NCBI GenBank assembly: GCA_026394195.1
Contig: JAPKYS010000056.1
Location: 1 to 60,543, forward strand
Direction of reading: 5' to 3'
Origin: a bacterium
Lineage (GTDB): Bacteria > Electryoneota > B3-LCP
DNA: 60,543 bases
The translations under genes and the position numbers were made by a program. The notes below the pieces were generated by a model that did not search any database, was not told the origin of the DNA, and saw nothing but the letters and a program-made list of their open reading frames with translations. Shown piece by piece: positions 33,939 through 41,849 of this stretch; the stretch's first letter is position 1; each line of letters starts with the position of its first letter.

Positions 33939-35345
33939 ATGTCAGCCGCTCCTATCGGAGATGATTTCTACATTCAGAGACGACTCCAGATTGTTCTGAC
34001 CGCTCTGGTGGTGTCAATGGCGACTCTTTTCGCCATCAAGACGGATCATTCAATTTACTGGTCGTTAGCGCTGTTCGGAGGAATCTCTCTGACTGCCTTT
34101 TCGATGATTGTTCGCCCAACCTTCAGGGATTTCCTTTTTTTCACCCTGCCGCTTATCGCAGTCGCCGCCAATGCCTTTGTCAAGACCAAATTTCCTATCA
34201 TAGCGGCGCTTTGGTTGTTCGGCTTGGCTATCTATTATTTATTCCAGTTTTATGCCAACAATTTTAAAATAATTACGGTGAGACCCTATTTCAGCAGACT
34301 GCTCATACTCTTTGTCCTGGTCGTGCTTAATTCCATATTTTTTGCGCCATTCGGTTCATATACATTCAACGGTTTCTTCAACATCATGATCTTTATAGTA
34401 GCGTATTGGCTCCTGGTTCAAATTTTATCCGGATCAGATTTTAAAAGATTATTGACGTTTACTTTTTTCGGTTTTTTAACCGGATCATTTGTCTATCTAT
34501 TGGCTTTAGGTATCCGGAGTCCCACGGCGCTACTCCCCTTCATTGCCGTCGGCATTTTGCGTCCCGAAGTGATGGGTATAAGCGCCAACGAATGGTCTTA
34601 TTACCCTGCCATCGGATGCCTGATGGCGCTGGCCTTTATATTCTACGGTGGGGTTCGAGGGATTAGCAGGTTATTCTGGGTCGGCGCAGCAATACTCCTT
34701 TTCGGGATCGCTTTTATAACCATGTCCAGAACTGCACTCCTGGGAATTGGAGTTACCACGCTCTTTATTTTCGGGACCCATCCTCGCGGCAGAAAAACCA
34801 TGGTGATTTTAGGATCATTGGGACTTATCGCCTTCCTGGTCACTCTCCCGATTATTCTGCCCTGGTTAATGTTGCTGTTACGGGTAAAAGCCGGATTATC
34901 GGGACGGGGACCAATATGGTCATCCGCGTTGGAAATTCTAATCCAACACCCTGTCACCGGTCTGGGTCCCGAGCAATTTATTCATTGGCTCATTTTTGAA
35001 GGTTCTCTCCTCCCAGAGGGGCTTAGGGTCTATGCAGGAGGTCTTTCTGCTCACAATGCTTTCTTTAATACCGGTATCGAAATCGGTCTCTTAGGGCTGG
35101 CGATCATGCTTACTATTTTCATACTATTCGCCCGACGCTGCTGGAAGCTCTGGCCAGTCTTAAAATCTACCCCGGATTTTATTGTCTTGGTGATAATTTC
35201 TTCACTTGGAATTTCCGGATTCATTCGCTGTATTTTCGAAGCGACTTTCTTCGTTCCTACTACTTATATCTATAAAAATATCACCATGATTCTCATTTTG
35301 GCATTGCAGGATCGTCTATGTCATCGCTATCTGCCTGAAAAATGA
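33939..35345 (+). CDS. O-antigen ligase / Wzy-type polymerase
   Basis: A 468-residue protein with about 12 membrane helices and one larger periplasmic loop near residues 320-375 (GRGPIWSSALEILIQHPVTGLGPEQF), the usual signature of the WaaL/Wzy superfamily. It joins or transfers polysaccharide units on the outer face of the inner membrane. Ligase and polymerase cannot be told apart by sequence. It overlaps the flippase gene by 4 bp. Confidence 0.85.
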   Translation: MSAAPIGDDFYIQRRLQIVLTALVVSMATLFAIKTDHSIYWSLALFGGISLTAFSMIVRPTFRDFLFFTLPLIAVAANAFVKTKFPIIAALWLFGLAIYYLFQFYANNFKIITVRPYFSRLLILFVLVVLNSIFFAPFGSYTFNGFFNIMIFIVAYWLLVQILSGSDFKRLLTFTFFGFLTGSFVYLLALGIRSPTALLPFIAVGILRPEVMGISANEWSYYPAIGCLMALAFIFYGGVRGISRLFWVGAAILLFGIAFITMSRTALLGIGVTTLFIFGTHPRGRKTMVILGSLGLIAFLVTLPIILPWLMLLLRVKAGLSGRGPIWSSALEILIQHPVTGLGPEQFIHWLIFEGSLLPEGLRVYAGGLSAHNAFFNTGIEIGLLGLAIMLTIFILFARRCWKLWPVLKSTPDFIVLVIISSLGISGFIRCIFEATFFVPTTYIYKNITMILILALQDRLCHRYLPEK

Positions 35346-36928
35346 ACACACCGCCGCGTCCTTCAATTCTGAAGAGTACTTTACTGATATTTAGCGGTAG
35401 AACCGTCAGCCGAATTTTAGGTATTATTCGCGAGATACTCAGCGCCTCATTTTTCGGCGCCGGCGCTGGTATGGATTGTTTCAATCTTGCCTACACGTCC
35501 GTTACTGCGCTCTCGCAAGTCTTCACTGAACAGTTCCTTACACCGATTGTGCCGATCTTTTTCCGGCGTCAGGAACAGGATGGTGAAGACGCCGCTATTC
35601 GGTCTACACGCGCTATTGTTACCCGTCTCACCGTCGTCTCGCTGCTGGCTTGTTGCCTTCTGTTTCTAATTGCCAAACCTCTGGTTTGCCTCTTGGCGCC
35701 TGGTTTTGGCGAACAGAAAATACTGCTTACCGTGAAAATGATCCGCTGGTTTGCCATCGGTGGATTAGGGTTTATTTTGCACCGTTTCCTCGGAGGGATT
35801 TATACCTGTTTTTTTCGCTATTTCATGATTGCCTATTCGCCGGTCATCATGAACCTGGTTACCATAACAATGCTCATATTGTTGGCACATTCGATCGGTA
35901 TTATTTCACTGGCAGCAGGAATATCTTTAGGATTCATGGCGTATTTAGTGTGTTTGCTATGGTTTCTGCCGCACCGAAACCAAATCCTGCGTCCTCTTTG
36001 GGGAAAGGGTGATCAGGGATTGCGCAGTTACGGTTCCATGCTGTACCCCTTGTTCTTGTCCGTCGGAGTAGAACAAATACAATTATTTGTCGATCGCTCT
36101 CTGGCATCACGACTCCCAGAAGGCACACTTTCGGTGCAAGGCTATGCATTTCGACTGGTGCGGATGAATGCGGAATTCTTCGTCGGAACTTTTGGGATGG
36201 TCATCGTGCCGGTGTTTTCGTCCTTGGCGGCAAGCAGGAAATATGAGGATTTCAGCCGCAATTTCTCTCTGGCGTTCCAGGGGGCGCTGCTGTATATTTC
36301 AATGGGAGCCTGCATCGTCATCGCATTAGCTCTCCCCCTGGTCAAAGTAATTTACGAACGCGGCGCATTTACGGCTGACGTCTCCATCCAGACGGCATCT
36401 CTGATTATCTACTATACTATCGCATATTCCGCTCAAGGCATTTACTTTGTGGTCCTGCGCGGATTCCACGCTTTCGGCAATACCCGCACACCGACTTTGA
36501 CGACCATATTCTCTGTGACCGTAATGGTCACATTGGACTATATGCTGGTGAAGCCGATGGGTATTTATGGACTAGCTTTGGCCACTGCAGTGGGGCATAG
36601 TATGAATTTATTTTTATTGTATCTGTTATTTAACAAATATTTGACACCTAAATGGACGCTGAAAAATGTCAAAGTAGCTGTCATTAGCCTTCTCATCGCA
36701 ATCTTGATGGGAAACATGATTCGGTTATGCTGGAACGAGGGAAAAACTTTCGGGATCGATAGCAGTTTCTTAACCCGCCTGATTGGGATTGTCATCATCT
36801 CATCGGTAGCCATACTCATTTATTTGATTTTGCTTAAATTACTGCGGCTGGACGCTGTCGAATTTTTCATTTCCAAGATTAAAACGCGGAATTTGAGGGA
36901 ATCATCTGATACTACCAGAGATAGTTGA
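35342..36928 (+). CDS. MurJ/MviN-type lipid-linked oligosaccharide flippase
   Basis: A 528-residue membrane protein with about 14 helices. SRTVSRILGIIREILSASFFGAGAGMD, FFRRQE, and ERGAFTA are MviN motifs. In this position, between polymerase and glycosyltransferase, it probably flips the polysaccharide precursor; it could also be the cell's MurJ for lipid II. The start overlaps the preceding gene by 4 bp, so the genes are coupled. Confidence 0.88.
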   Translation: MNTPPRPSILKSTLLIFSGRTVSRILGIIREILSASFFGAGAGMDCFNLAYTSVTALSQVFTEQFLTPIVPIFFRRQEQDGEDAAIRSTRAIVTRLTVVSLLACCLLFLIAKPLVCLLAPGFGEQKILLTVKMIRWFAIGGLGFILHRFLGGIYTCFFRYFMIAYSPVIMNLVTITMLILLAHSIGIISLAAGISLGFMAYLVCLLWFLPHRNQILRPLWGKGDQGLRSYGSMLYPLFLSVGVEQIQLFVDRSLASRLPEGTLSVQGYAFRLVRMNAEFFVGTFGMVIVPVFSSLAASRKYEDFSRNFSLAFQGALLYISMGACIVIALALPLVKVIYERGAFTADVSIQTASLIIYYTIAYSAQGIYFVVLRGFHAFGNTRTPTLTTIFSVTVMVTLDYMLVKPMGIYGLALATAVGHSMNLFLLYLLFNKYLTPKWTLKNVKVAVISLLIAILMGNMIRLCWNEGKTFGIDSSFLTRLIGIVIISSVAILIYLILLKLLRLDAVEFFISKIKTRNLRESSDTTRDS

Positions 36929-36929
36929 A

Positions 36930-38072
36930 ATGGGCTCCATTAAACGATTATTATTCGTGACGCACAACTACCCACCGATGCCGGGCGGCATCTCGCGGTT
37001 TTCACAATCCCTCTGCAGAAATTTTTTTCGGATGGGAATCGACGTGCGGGTTCTGACCCCCGCGCCGCCCTCGGCGATGGAGGATTTCCAGGTTATTCGG
37101 TTTTCTGAACCCTCTAAATGGAAAAAATTGAAGCGCGTGGCAATTTGGAAACCTCTGCGAGACCAAATCATCAACTTCAAACCTGACGTTATTTTTTTAG
37201 CCTCTTCACACCCCTACGGATACCTTATCTACCATCTGTGCCGATGCTATCGCATCCCTTTCGTGGTCGGTGCGCATGGAACCGAATTATTCAGAGTGAA
37301 AAATAATAAAATTAATCGGCTTTGGCAATGGTTGGAAAAAAAGGGGTTGGCACATGCCAAAGCTGTACTGTGTGTTAGTAAATACTCAGAATCTCTTGTA
37401 AAAAGTATCATCCCTTCCGCAAATACCAAGATCGTTTGTAGTGGAGTTGATTTACCTTTCTTTTTACCCGGCGATCGTGATATCCCCTATTGGTCATCCA
37501 TATCAAAAATCGATCTTAGTGACAAATTTATAGTTGTAAGTCTGGCAAGACTCGCATATTGGAAAGGGATCGACGTACTTCTTCAGGCAATCCACCAGCT
37601 GCAATCTAAAATTCCCAATCTTGTCTGTTTGAGTACCAGTGTTGGCGAGGAATATAATAACCTCGTAGCGTTGCGGGAAAAGCTGAGTCTTGGCGACCGG
37701 GTAGTATTTTTGGGTGAACTCCCTCGGGAGAAAATACCAAGTCTCTTGCAGACTGCTGACGTGTTGGTTCAAGTAAGTCGCAGGGAACCGGGGGAAGGAT
37801 TCGGGTTGGTTTTTATTGAAGCCAATGCCTGTGGGATTCCTGTGATCGGCAGCCGGGCGGGAGCAATCCCTGAAGTTGTTCAGGAAGGTAAAACGGGTCT
37901 TTTGGTCGATCCCGATAATCCCCAACAATTGGCTGATGCGATTAAAAGCCTACATGATGACGCAATTTTACGTCAGACATTAATCCAAAATGGATTACTT
38001 TGGGCAAAAGGATTTGAGTGGTCAAACGTTGCGTCAAAATGCCTTGAAACTATGGAATCATTAGTCCCATGA
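36930..38072 (+). CDS. Glycosyltransferase family 4
   Basis: A 380-residue GT-B fold enzyme. The N-terminal acceptor domain begins VTHNYPPMPGGISRF; the C-terminal donor domain has SLARLAYWKGIDVLLQA and REPGEGFGLVFIEANACGIPVIGSRAGAIPEVV (recognised as E-G-F-G-L-V...E-A-N-A), the E-x7-E nucleotide-sugar site. It transfers a sugar during surface polysaccharide assembly in the cytoplasm. The starts and stops of neighbouring genes touch (next overlap 4 bp). Confidence 0.92.
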   Translation: MGSIKRLLFVTHNYPPMPGGISRFSQSLCRNFFRMGIDVRVLTPAPPSAMEDFQVIRFSEPSKWKKLKRVAIWKPLRDQIINFKPDVIFLASSHPYGYLIYHLCRCYRIPFVVGAHGTELFRVKNNKINRLWQWLEKKGLAHAKAVLCVSKYSESLVKSIIPSANTKIVCSGVDLPFFLPGDRDIPYWSSISKIDLSDKFIVVSLARLAYWKGIDVLLQAIHQLQSKIPNLVCLSTSVGEEYNNLVALREKLSLGDRVVFLGELPREKIPSLLQTADVLVQVSRREPGEGFGLVFIEANACGIPVIGSRAGAIPEVVQEGKTGLLVDPDNPQQLADAIKSLHDDAILRQTLIQNGLLWAKGFEWSNVASKCLETMESLVP

Positions 38073-38941
38073 ATCCCCCGTCTATCCCCCCAAAATTGGG
38101 TTTGGCAATAGCCGTAGTCGCGCTTTCTCTGCCGGCGATTTTTATCCGGTTAGCCGGCGCTGATGGGTTGTCGATCGCTTTTCTGCGGCTGCTGATCGCA
38201 GCGGCTCTACTCTGGCCCTTCGCTGCCAGGCAGGTGATCCAGACCTGGAAAAAGATCACTCCATCAGAGAGAAGGCGAGTGATCTGGGCGGGCGGTTTTC
38301 TGGGGTTACATCTACTCTTTTGGGTGACGTCTGTCACCAAGACCACGATTGCTTCGGCAGCCTTTCTGATCATCACACAGCCGATACTGGTGGCAGTGCT
38401 GGCTCACTTTATGCTGAAAGAACGCCTGACCCGCTGGAGCACTTTTGCGATACTGCTCGCATTGGGAGGATCGGCGCTGATCAATAGTGGGGATATTCAA
38501 TTGGGTAGGCAATACCTGTGGGGTGATTTTCTGGCTTTGGTCGGTTCGGGATGGGCAGCCTTTTACATTATTGCCGGTCGCAGTGTCCGCCGTCAGATTG
38601 ACCTGCTGCCTTACATCACCATGATCTATACCGTGGCGGCGCTGATTCTCATTCCTTTCTGTATCGTTCTGAAGGCGCCGCTGCTCTCGCTTTCCAAGGA
38701 CGCCTACTTCTGGATTATAATGCTGGCTTTGATTCCCACCTTGATCGGTCATACCATGTACAACTGGGCATTGCGCTACCTGAAAGCCTTCACCGTGAAC
38801 GCGGGAATCATTGTGGAGCCGATTATCGCCACCTCACTGGCGTGGTTTATCTTCCAGGAACAGCCCAGTTCACTGCTTTATCCGGGAGCTGCTCTCTTGA
38901 TTTTCTCTCTTTTTCTGGCTTTTCGCGGCGAGGAGGGTTAA
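38069..38941 (+). CDS. EamA/DMT-family permease
   Basis: A 290-residue membrane protein with ten helices in two EamA repeats. Conserved pieces are FIRLAGADGLSIAFLR, TTIASAAFLIITQPILVA and IVEPIIATSLAW. It probably exports a small metabolite such as an amino acid. Coupled to the genes on both sides (4 bp and 1 bp overlaps). Confidence 0.92.
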   Translation: MNPPSIPPKLGLAIAVVALSLPAIFIRLAGADGLSIAFLRLLIAAALLWPFAARQVIQTWKKITPSERRRVIWAGGFLGLHLLFWVTSVTKTTIASAAFLIITQPILVAVLAHFMLKERLTRWSTFAILLALGGSALINSGDIQLGRQYLWGDFLALVGSGWAAFYIIAGRSVRRQIDLLPYITMIYTVAALILIPFCIVLKAPLLSLSKDAYFWIIMLALIPTLIGHTMYNWALRYLKAFTVNAGIIVEPIIATSLAWFIFQEQPSSLLYPGAALLIFSLFLAFRGEEG

Positions 38942-39723
38942 TGGCGCTGACCAAAGCAAACCTCAAACTATATCGCAGTTTGCGCGAGGCTGAAAGTCGT
39001 AAGGAGAGCGGACTTTTTCTGGTGGAAGGTCCGGAGCTGGTCAAGGAGGCGCTGCGGGAAGGCTGGGCTCTGCAGGAAGCCGTTCTTACGCACGAATTTA
39101 ATGCCGAATCCGTAACCGGCAGAGACCTGCGGAAACTGCTGACGCTCGCGGGAGTCCACATTGAAATGGGTTCCGCCTCCGATCTGGAGCGGCTTTCAGA
39201 TACCAGAACGCCCCAGGGCATCGCAGCTCTGGCAAAGCTGCCGAAAATAGGTGAGTATTCAAAGCCATTAAAAAATGTTGAAGTCCTCTTGATTTGTGAA
39301 TCGATCTCTGACCCCGGGAATTTGGGGGCTCTGCTGCGTACCGCTGATTGGTTCGGAGTCACGGAGGTCATCCTCGGACCGGGTTCCGCCGACCCCTTCA
39401 ATCCTAAAGTAGTGCGATCTTCAGCGGGATCGATCTTTCGCGTCAGGGTTTGGAGAACTGCCGATGTGAACAGAGTATTGCAGGGCGAAAAGACCTCGGG
39501 ACGCCAACTCTTCGCTGCAACCGCAAATGGCGATCTTCTGCCCGGGCAATTGCCCCATCAGAACCCGCGCGGTTTGGTGGTCGGTCATGAAAAACGCGGC
39601 GTATCCGAGCAGGTCATCGCCGCATGCACAGCCACAGTACGCATCGCCGGCAAGGGAAGAGCTGAATCGCTGAATCTATCTGTAGCAACGGGAATCCTTC
39701 TTCATAATCTTTGCGGTGATTAA
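38941..39723 (+). CDS. TrmH/SpoU-family RNA 2'-O-methyltransferase
   Basis: Started at ATG 38941 (260 residues), which overlaps the preceding stop by one base; longer readings run into the EamA gene. N-terminal substrate-binding domain (RKESGLFLVEGPELVKEAL) and a SPOUT domain: SISDPGNLGALLRTADWFGV (motif 1), VRSSAGSIFRV (motif 2) and the knot motif LVVGHEKRGVSEQV...AESLNLSVATGILLH (motif 3). It methylates ribose in rRNA or tRNA; the site is unknown. Confidence 0.93.
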   Translation: MALTKANLKLYRSLREAESRKESGLFLVEGPELVKEALREGWALQEAVLTHEFNAESVTGRDLRKLLTLAGVHIEMGSASDLERLSDTRTPQGIAALAKLPKIGEYSKPLKNVEVLLICESISDPGNLGALLRTADWFGVTEVILGPGSADPFNPKVVRSSAGSIFRVRVWRTADVNRVLQGEKTSGRQLFAATANGDLLPGQLPHQNPRGLVVGHEKRGVSEQVIAACTATVRIAGKGRAESLNLSVATGILLHNLCGD

Positions 39724-39765
39724 CCGCATATCATCCGTCGATAAAACACCGATACCACGAATTCG

Positions 39766-40419
39766 ATGAAGCAGCAAATCAAGATCTATACCGACGGCGG
39801 CTGTGACCGCAATCCCGGCGGCACCGGCGGGTGGGCTTATCTCATCACTAACGGCGATAGAACAGTCGAAAACAGCGGCCGCGTCGAAAATACCACCAAC
39901 AACCGCATGGAGTTGACTGCTGCCATCCAGGCTCTGCACGCTCTCACCAGACCCACGGAGCTGGAGTTGTTGACTGACAGCCAATACCTGTCGCGTGGGA
40001 TCACCGAATGGATTGGAAACTGGGTTCGCCAGGGATGGCATTTAAAGGATGGATCGCCTGTAAAAAACACAGATTTGTGGCAAGACCTTGCTGCCCAAGC
40101 CCGCAAGCACAGAATTACCTGGACCTGGGTCAAAGGTCACGCCGATGATCCTTACAATCTGCATGTAGACCAACTGGTGCAGGCAGCGATTAAGGGAAAG
40201 AAGGGAAAGGCTTCGGTGCCCAAAGAATCATCCGATCTGGTTCCGAAGGTCGAATTAGTTATGAAGCAGCACAAACCCGTAGCGATTTCGATTCGTATGG
40301 CAGCGCCGGGCGAATCGAAAAGTTCGTCCGCCAAGAAAATCCAGGTGGACCTCAAACACATTCAGAAGCTTATTGAAGATCTCTTGGAAGCTCAGCGTCA
40401 AGCCGAGGAAAATCGATGA
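39766..40419 (+). CDS. rnhA: Ribonuclease HI with C-terminal extension
   Basis: A 217-residue protein. Residues 1-145 are a complete RNase HI with the four acidic catalytic residues Asp10 (YTDGG), Glu49 (RMEL), Asp71 (TDSQY) and Asp135 (HVDQL); it degrades RNA in RNA-DNA hybrids. The usual family length is about 150, so residues 150-217 are extra: a basic linker then a helical, Lys/Glu-rich tail (KHIQKLIEDLLEAQRQ) of unknown role. Translationally coupled to spmA (4 bp overlap). Confidence 0.93.
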   Translation: MKQQIKIYTDGGCDRNPGGTGGWAYLITNGDRTVENSGRVENTTNNRMELTAAIQALHALTRPTELELLTDSQYLSRGITEWIGNWVRQGWHLKDGSPVKNTDLWQDLAAQARKHRITWTWVKGHADDPYNLHVDQLVQAAIKGKKGKASVPKESSDLVPKVELVMKQHKPVAISIRMAAPGESKSSSAKKIQVDLKHIQKLIEDLLEAQRQAEENR

Positions 40420-41027
40420 ATTACGTCTGGTCTTTCCTGGTTATATTCGGCGTTTTCTTTGCTGCCATCAATGGGAAGATGGCGGATTGTACCAAGGCGG
40501 TCATCGATGCCGCCAAGGGATCAGTGGAATTGGCGATCGGGTTGATCGGCATCATGGCATTCTGGCTCGGTATCATGCGCCTGGCGGAAGAAGCCGGTCT
40601 GGTGCGTTTTCTATCCAGAATTCTGCAGCCCGTTCTTCGCCCGCTCTTCCCGGATATTCCCAAAGACGATCCAGCTCTGGGAGCCATCGTCGCCAATCTG
40701 GCAGCCAATGTGTTAGGATTGGGAAATTCCGCCACCGCGCTCGGGTTGAAAGCCATGACTGAACTGGATCGCTTAAACCCGGCGAAAAAGACCGCCAGCA
40801 ACGCCATGTGCACCTTTTTGGCGCTGAATACCTCCACCATTACCCTGATTCCTGCCACGATCATTGCCGTCAGAGCATCAGCGGGTTCCGCCAATCCGGC
40901 TGAAGTGATCGGCACGATTTTCGTCGCCACCTGCGTAGCCACAATAGTCGCCATTGTGGCTGTCAAGACGCTGGAAAAACTGCCGGCGTTCAAGGTGACG
41001 CCGTCCCAAGAGGTGCAAAATGGCTGA
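40416..41027 (+). CDS. spmA: Spore maturation protein A-like membrane protein
   Basis: A 203-residue polytopic protein. NLAANVLGLGNSATALGLKAM and the N-terminal MADCTKAVIDAAKGSVELAIGLIG are family landmarks of the nucleoside-recognition (Gate) domain. SpmA and SpmB occur widely in non-sporing bacteria, so no sporulation is implied. Overlaps spmB by 8 bp. Confidence 0.93.
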   Translation: MNYVWSFLVIFGVFFAAINGKMADCTKAVIDAAKGSVELAIGLIGIMAFWLGIMRLAEEAGLVRFLSRILQPVLRPLFPDIPKDDPALGAIVANLAANVLGLGNSATALGLKAMTELDRLNPAKKTASNAMCTFLALNTSTITLIPATIIAVRASAGSANPAEVIGTIFVATCVATIVAIVAVKTLEKLPAFKVTPSQEVQNG

Positions 41028-41568
41028 TTTTTTCGCCGGACTCTTGAAGGTGGCTTCGGATTGGGCTATACCCATACTGGCGGCGGGAATCGTCCTGATC
41101 GCACTGCTACGGAAAGTCAAAATCTACGAAGTCTTCATCGAAGGCGCCAAAGAGGGATTCAACGTGGGGGTGCGGATTATCCCTTATCTGGTGGCGATTC
41201 TCTGCGCCATAGCACTGTTCCGAGCCTCCGGTGCTCTCGACCTGTTGGGGTCGATGATTCGCCCCCTGACGGATTTAATCGGTATGCCATCCGAAGCGCT
41301 GCCCATGGCTCTGATTCGGCCGCTATCGGGCAGCGGCGCCTTGGGCGTCATGTCCGAAATCATGAAAACTCATGGCCCTGATTCATTTCTCGGTCGAGTG
41401 GTTTCCACCATGATGGGATCGAGCGAAACGACCTTCTATGTGTTGGCCGTCTATTTCGGGTCCGTTGGAGTATCCAAAATCCGCCATGCCCTCTGGGCTG
41501 GTCTGATCGCTGACATGGCCGGGTTGTTGTCTGCCGTTTGGATCTGTCGGTGGGTGTTCGGCGGGTAG
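41020..41568 (+). CDS. spmB: Spore maturation protein B-like membrane protein
   Basis: A 182-residue partner of SpmA with Gate-domain motifs IPYLVAILCAIALFRASGALD, RPLSGSGALG and MMGSSETTFYVLAVYFGSVGV. It very likely forms a membrane complex with SpmA; transported or sensed ligand is unknown. Last gene of the run that began at 32712. Confidence 0.93.
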   Translation: MADFFAGLLKVASDWAIPILAAGIVLIALLRKVKIYEVFIEGAKEGFNVGVRIIPYLVAILCAIALFRASGALDLLGSMIRPLTDLIGMPSEALPMALIRPLSGSGALGVMSEIMKTHGPDSFLGRVVSTMMGSSETTFYVLAVYFGSVGVSKIRHALWAGLIADMAGLLSAVWICRWVFGG

Positions 41569-41661
41569 TCCGATCCACTGTGATCAACATCTGCGATTCG
41601 ATAATTTGAGGCTTTCATCATCATTTCCTTCCCCCTCTCCTTTACATCTCCATCTTTTCAC

Positions 41662-41690
41662 TTGACTTGCAAGACAATTTTACGTAAACT
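41662..41690 (+). promoter_or_regulatory. Promoter for the RCKP protein and subtilase
   Basis: TTGACT (41662-41667), 17-bp spacer, TAAACT (41685-41690), 44 bp before the small zinc-ribbon gene. Confidence 0.55.
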
Positions 41691-41734
41691 ATCTTAAAAG
41701 AAATCACAGAATTCCAACACTATCGGGAGAAACC

Positions 41735-41842
41735 ATGGCGACGTTTAAATGTTCTGCCTGCGGCGAGACCAAAGAGGGGCGTTGCAAACCCAAGAAATGC
41801 CCCAAATGCGGCAAAGAAAACACTTTCGTTAAAAAGGAGTAA
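41735..41842 (+). CDS. RCKP-type rubredoxin-like mini protein
   Basis: A 35-residue protein reading MATFKCSACGE, then RCKPKKCPKCGKEN and a Lys tail. Two CxxC pairs form a zinc or iron ribbon, and the RCKP tetrad defines a known family of tiny rubredoxin-like proteins. GGGAGA precedes the ATG. Its stop is 8 bp before the subtilase start, whose ribosome site (AAGGAG) lies inside the last codons. Function unknown; protein binding or electron transfer are both possible. Confidence 0.85.
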   Translation: MATFKCSACGETKEGRCKPKKCPKCGKENTFVKKE

Positions 41843-41849
41843 CTCCAAC

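Noticed and set aside
40416..41568. Evidence for endospore formation
   Set aside because: SpmA and SpmB are widespread in bacteria that form no spores, and no other sporulation gene is present.
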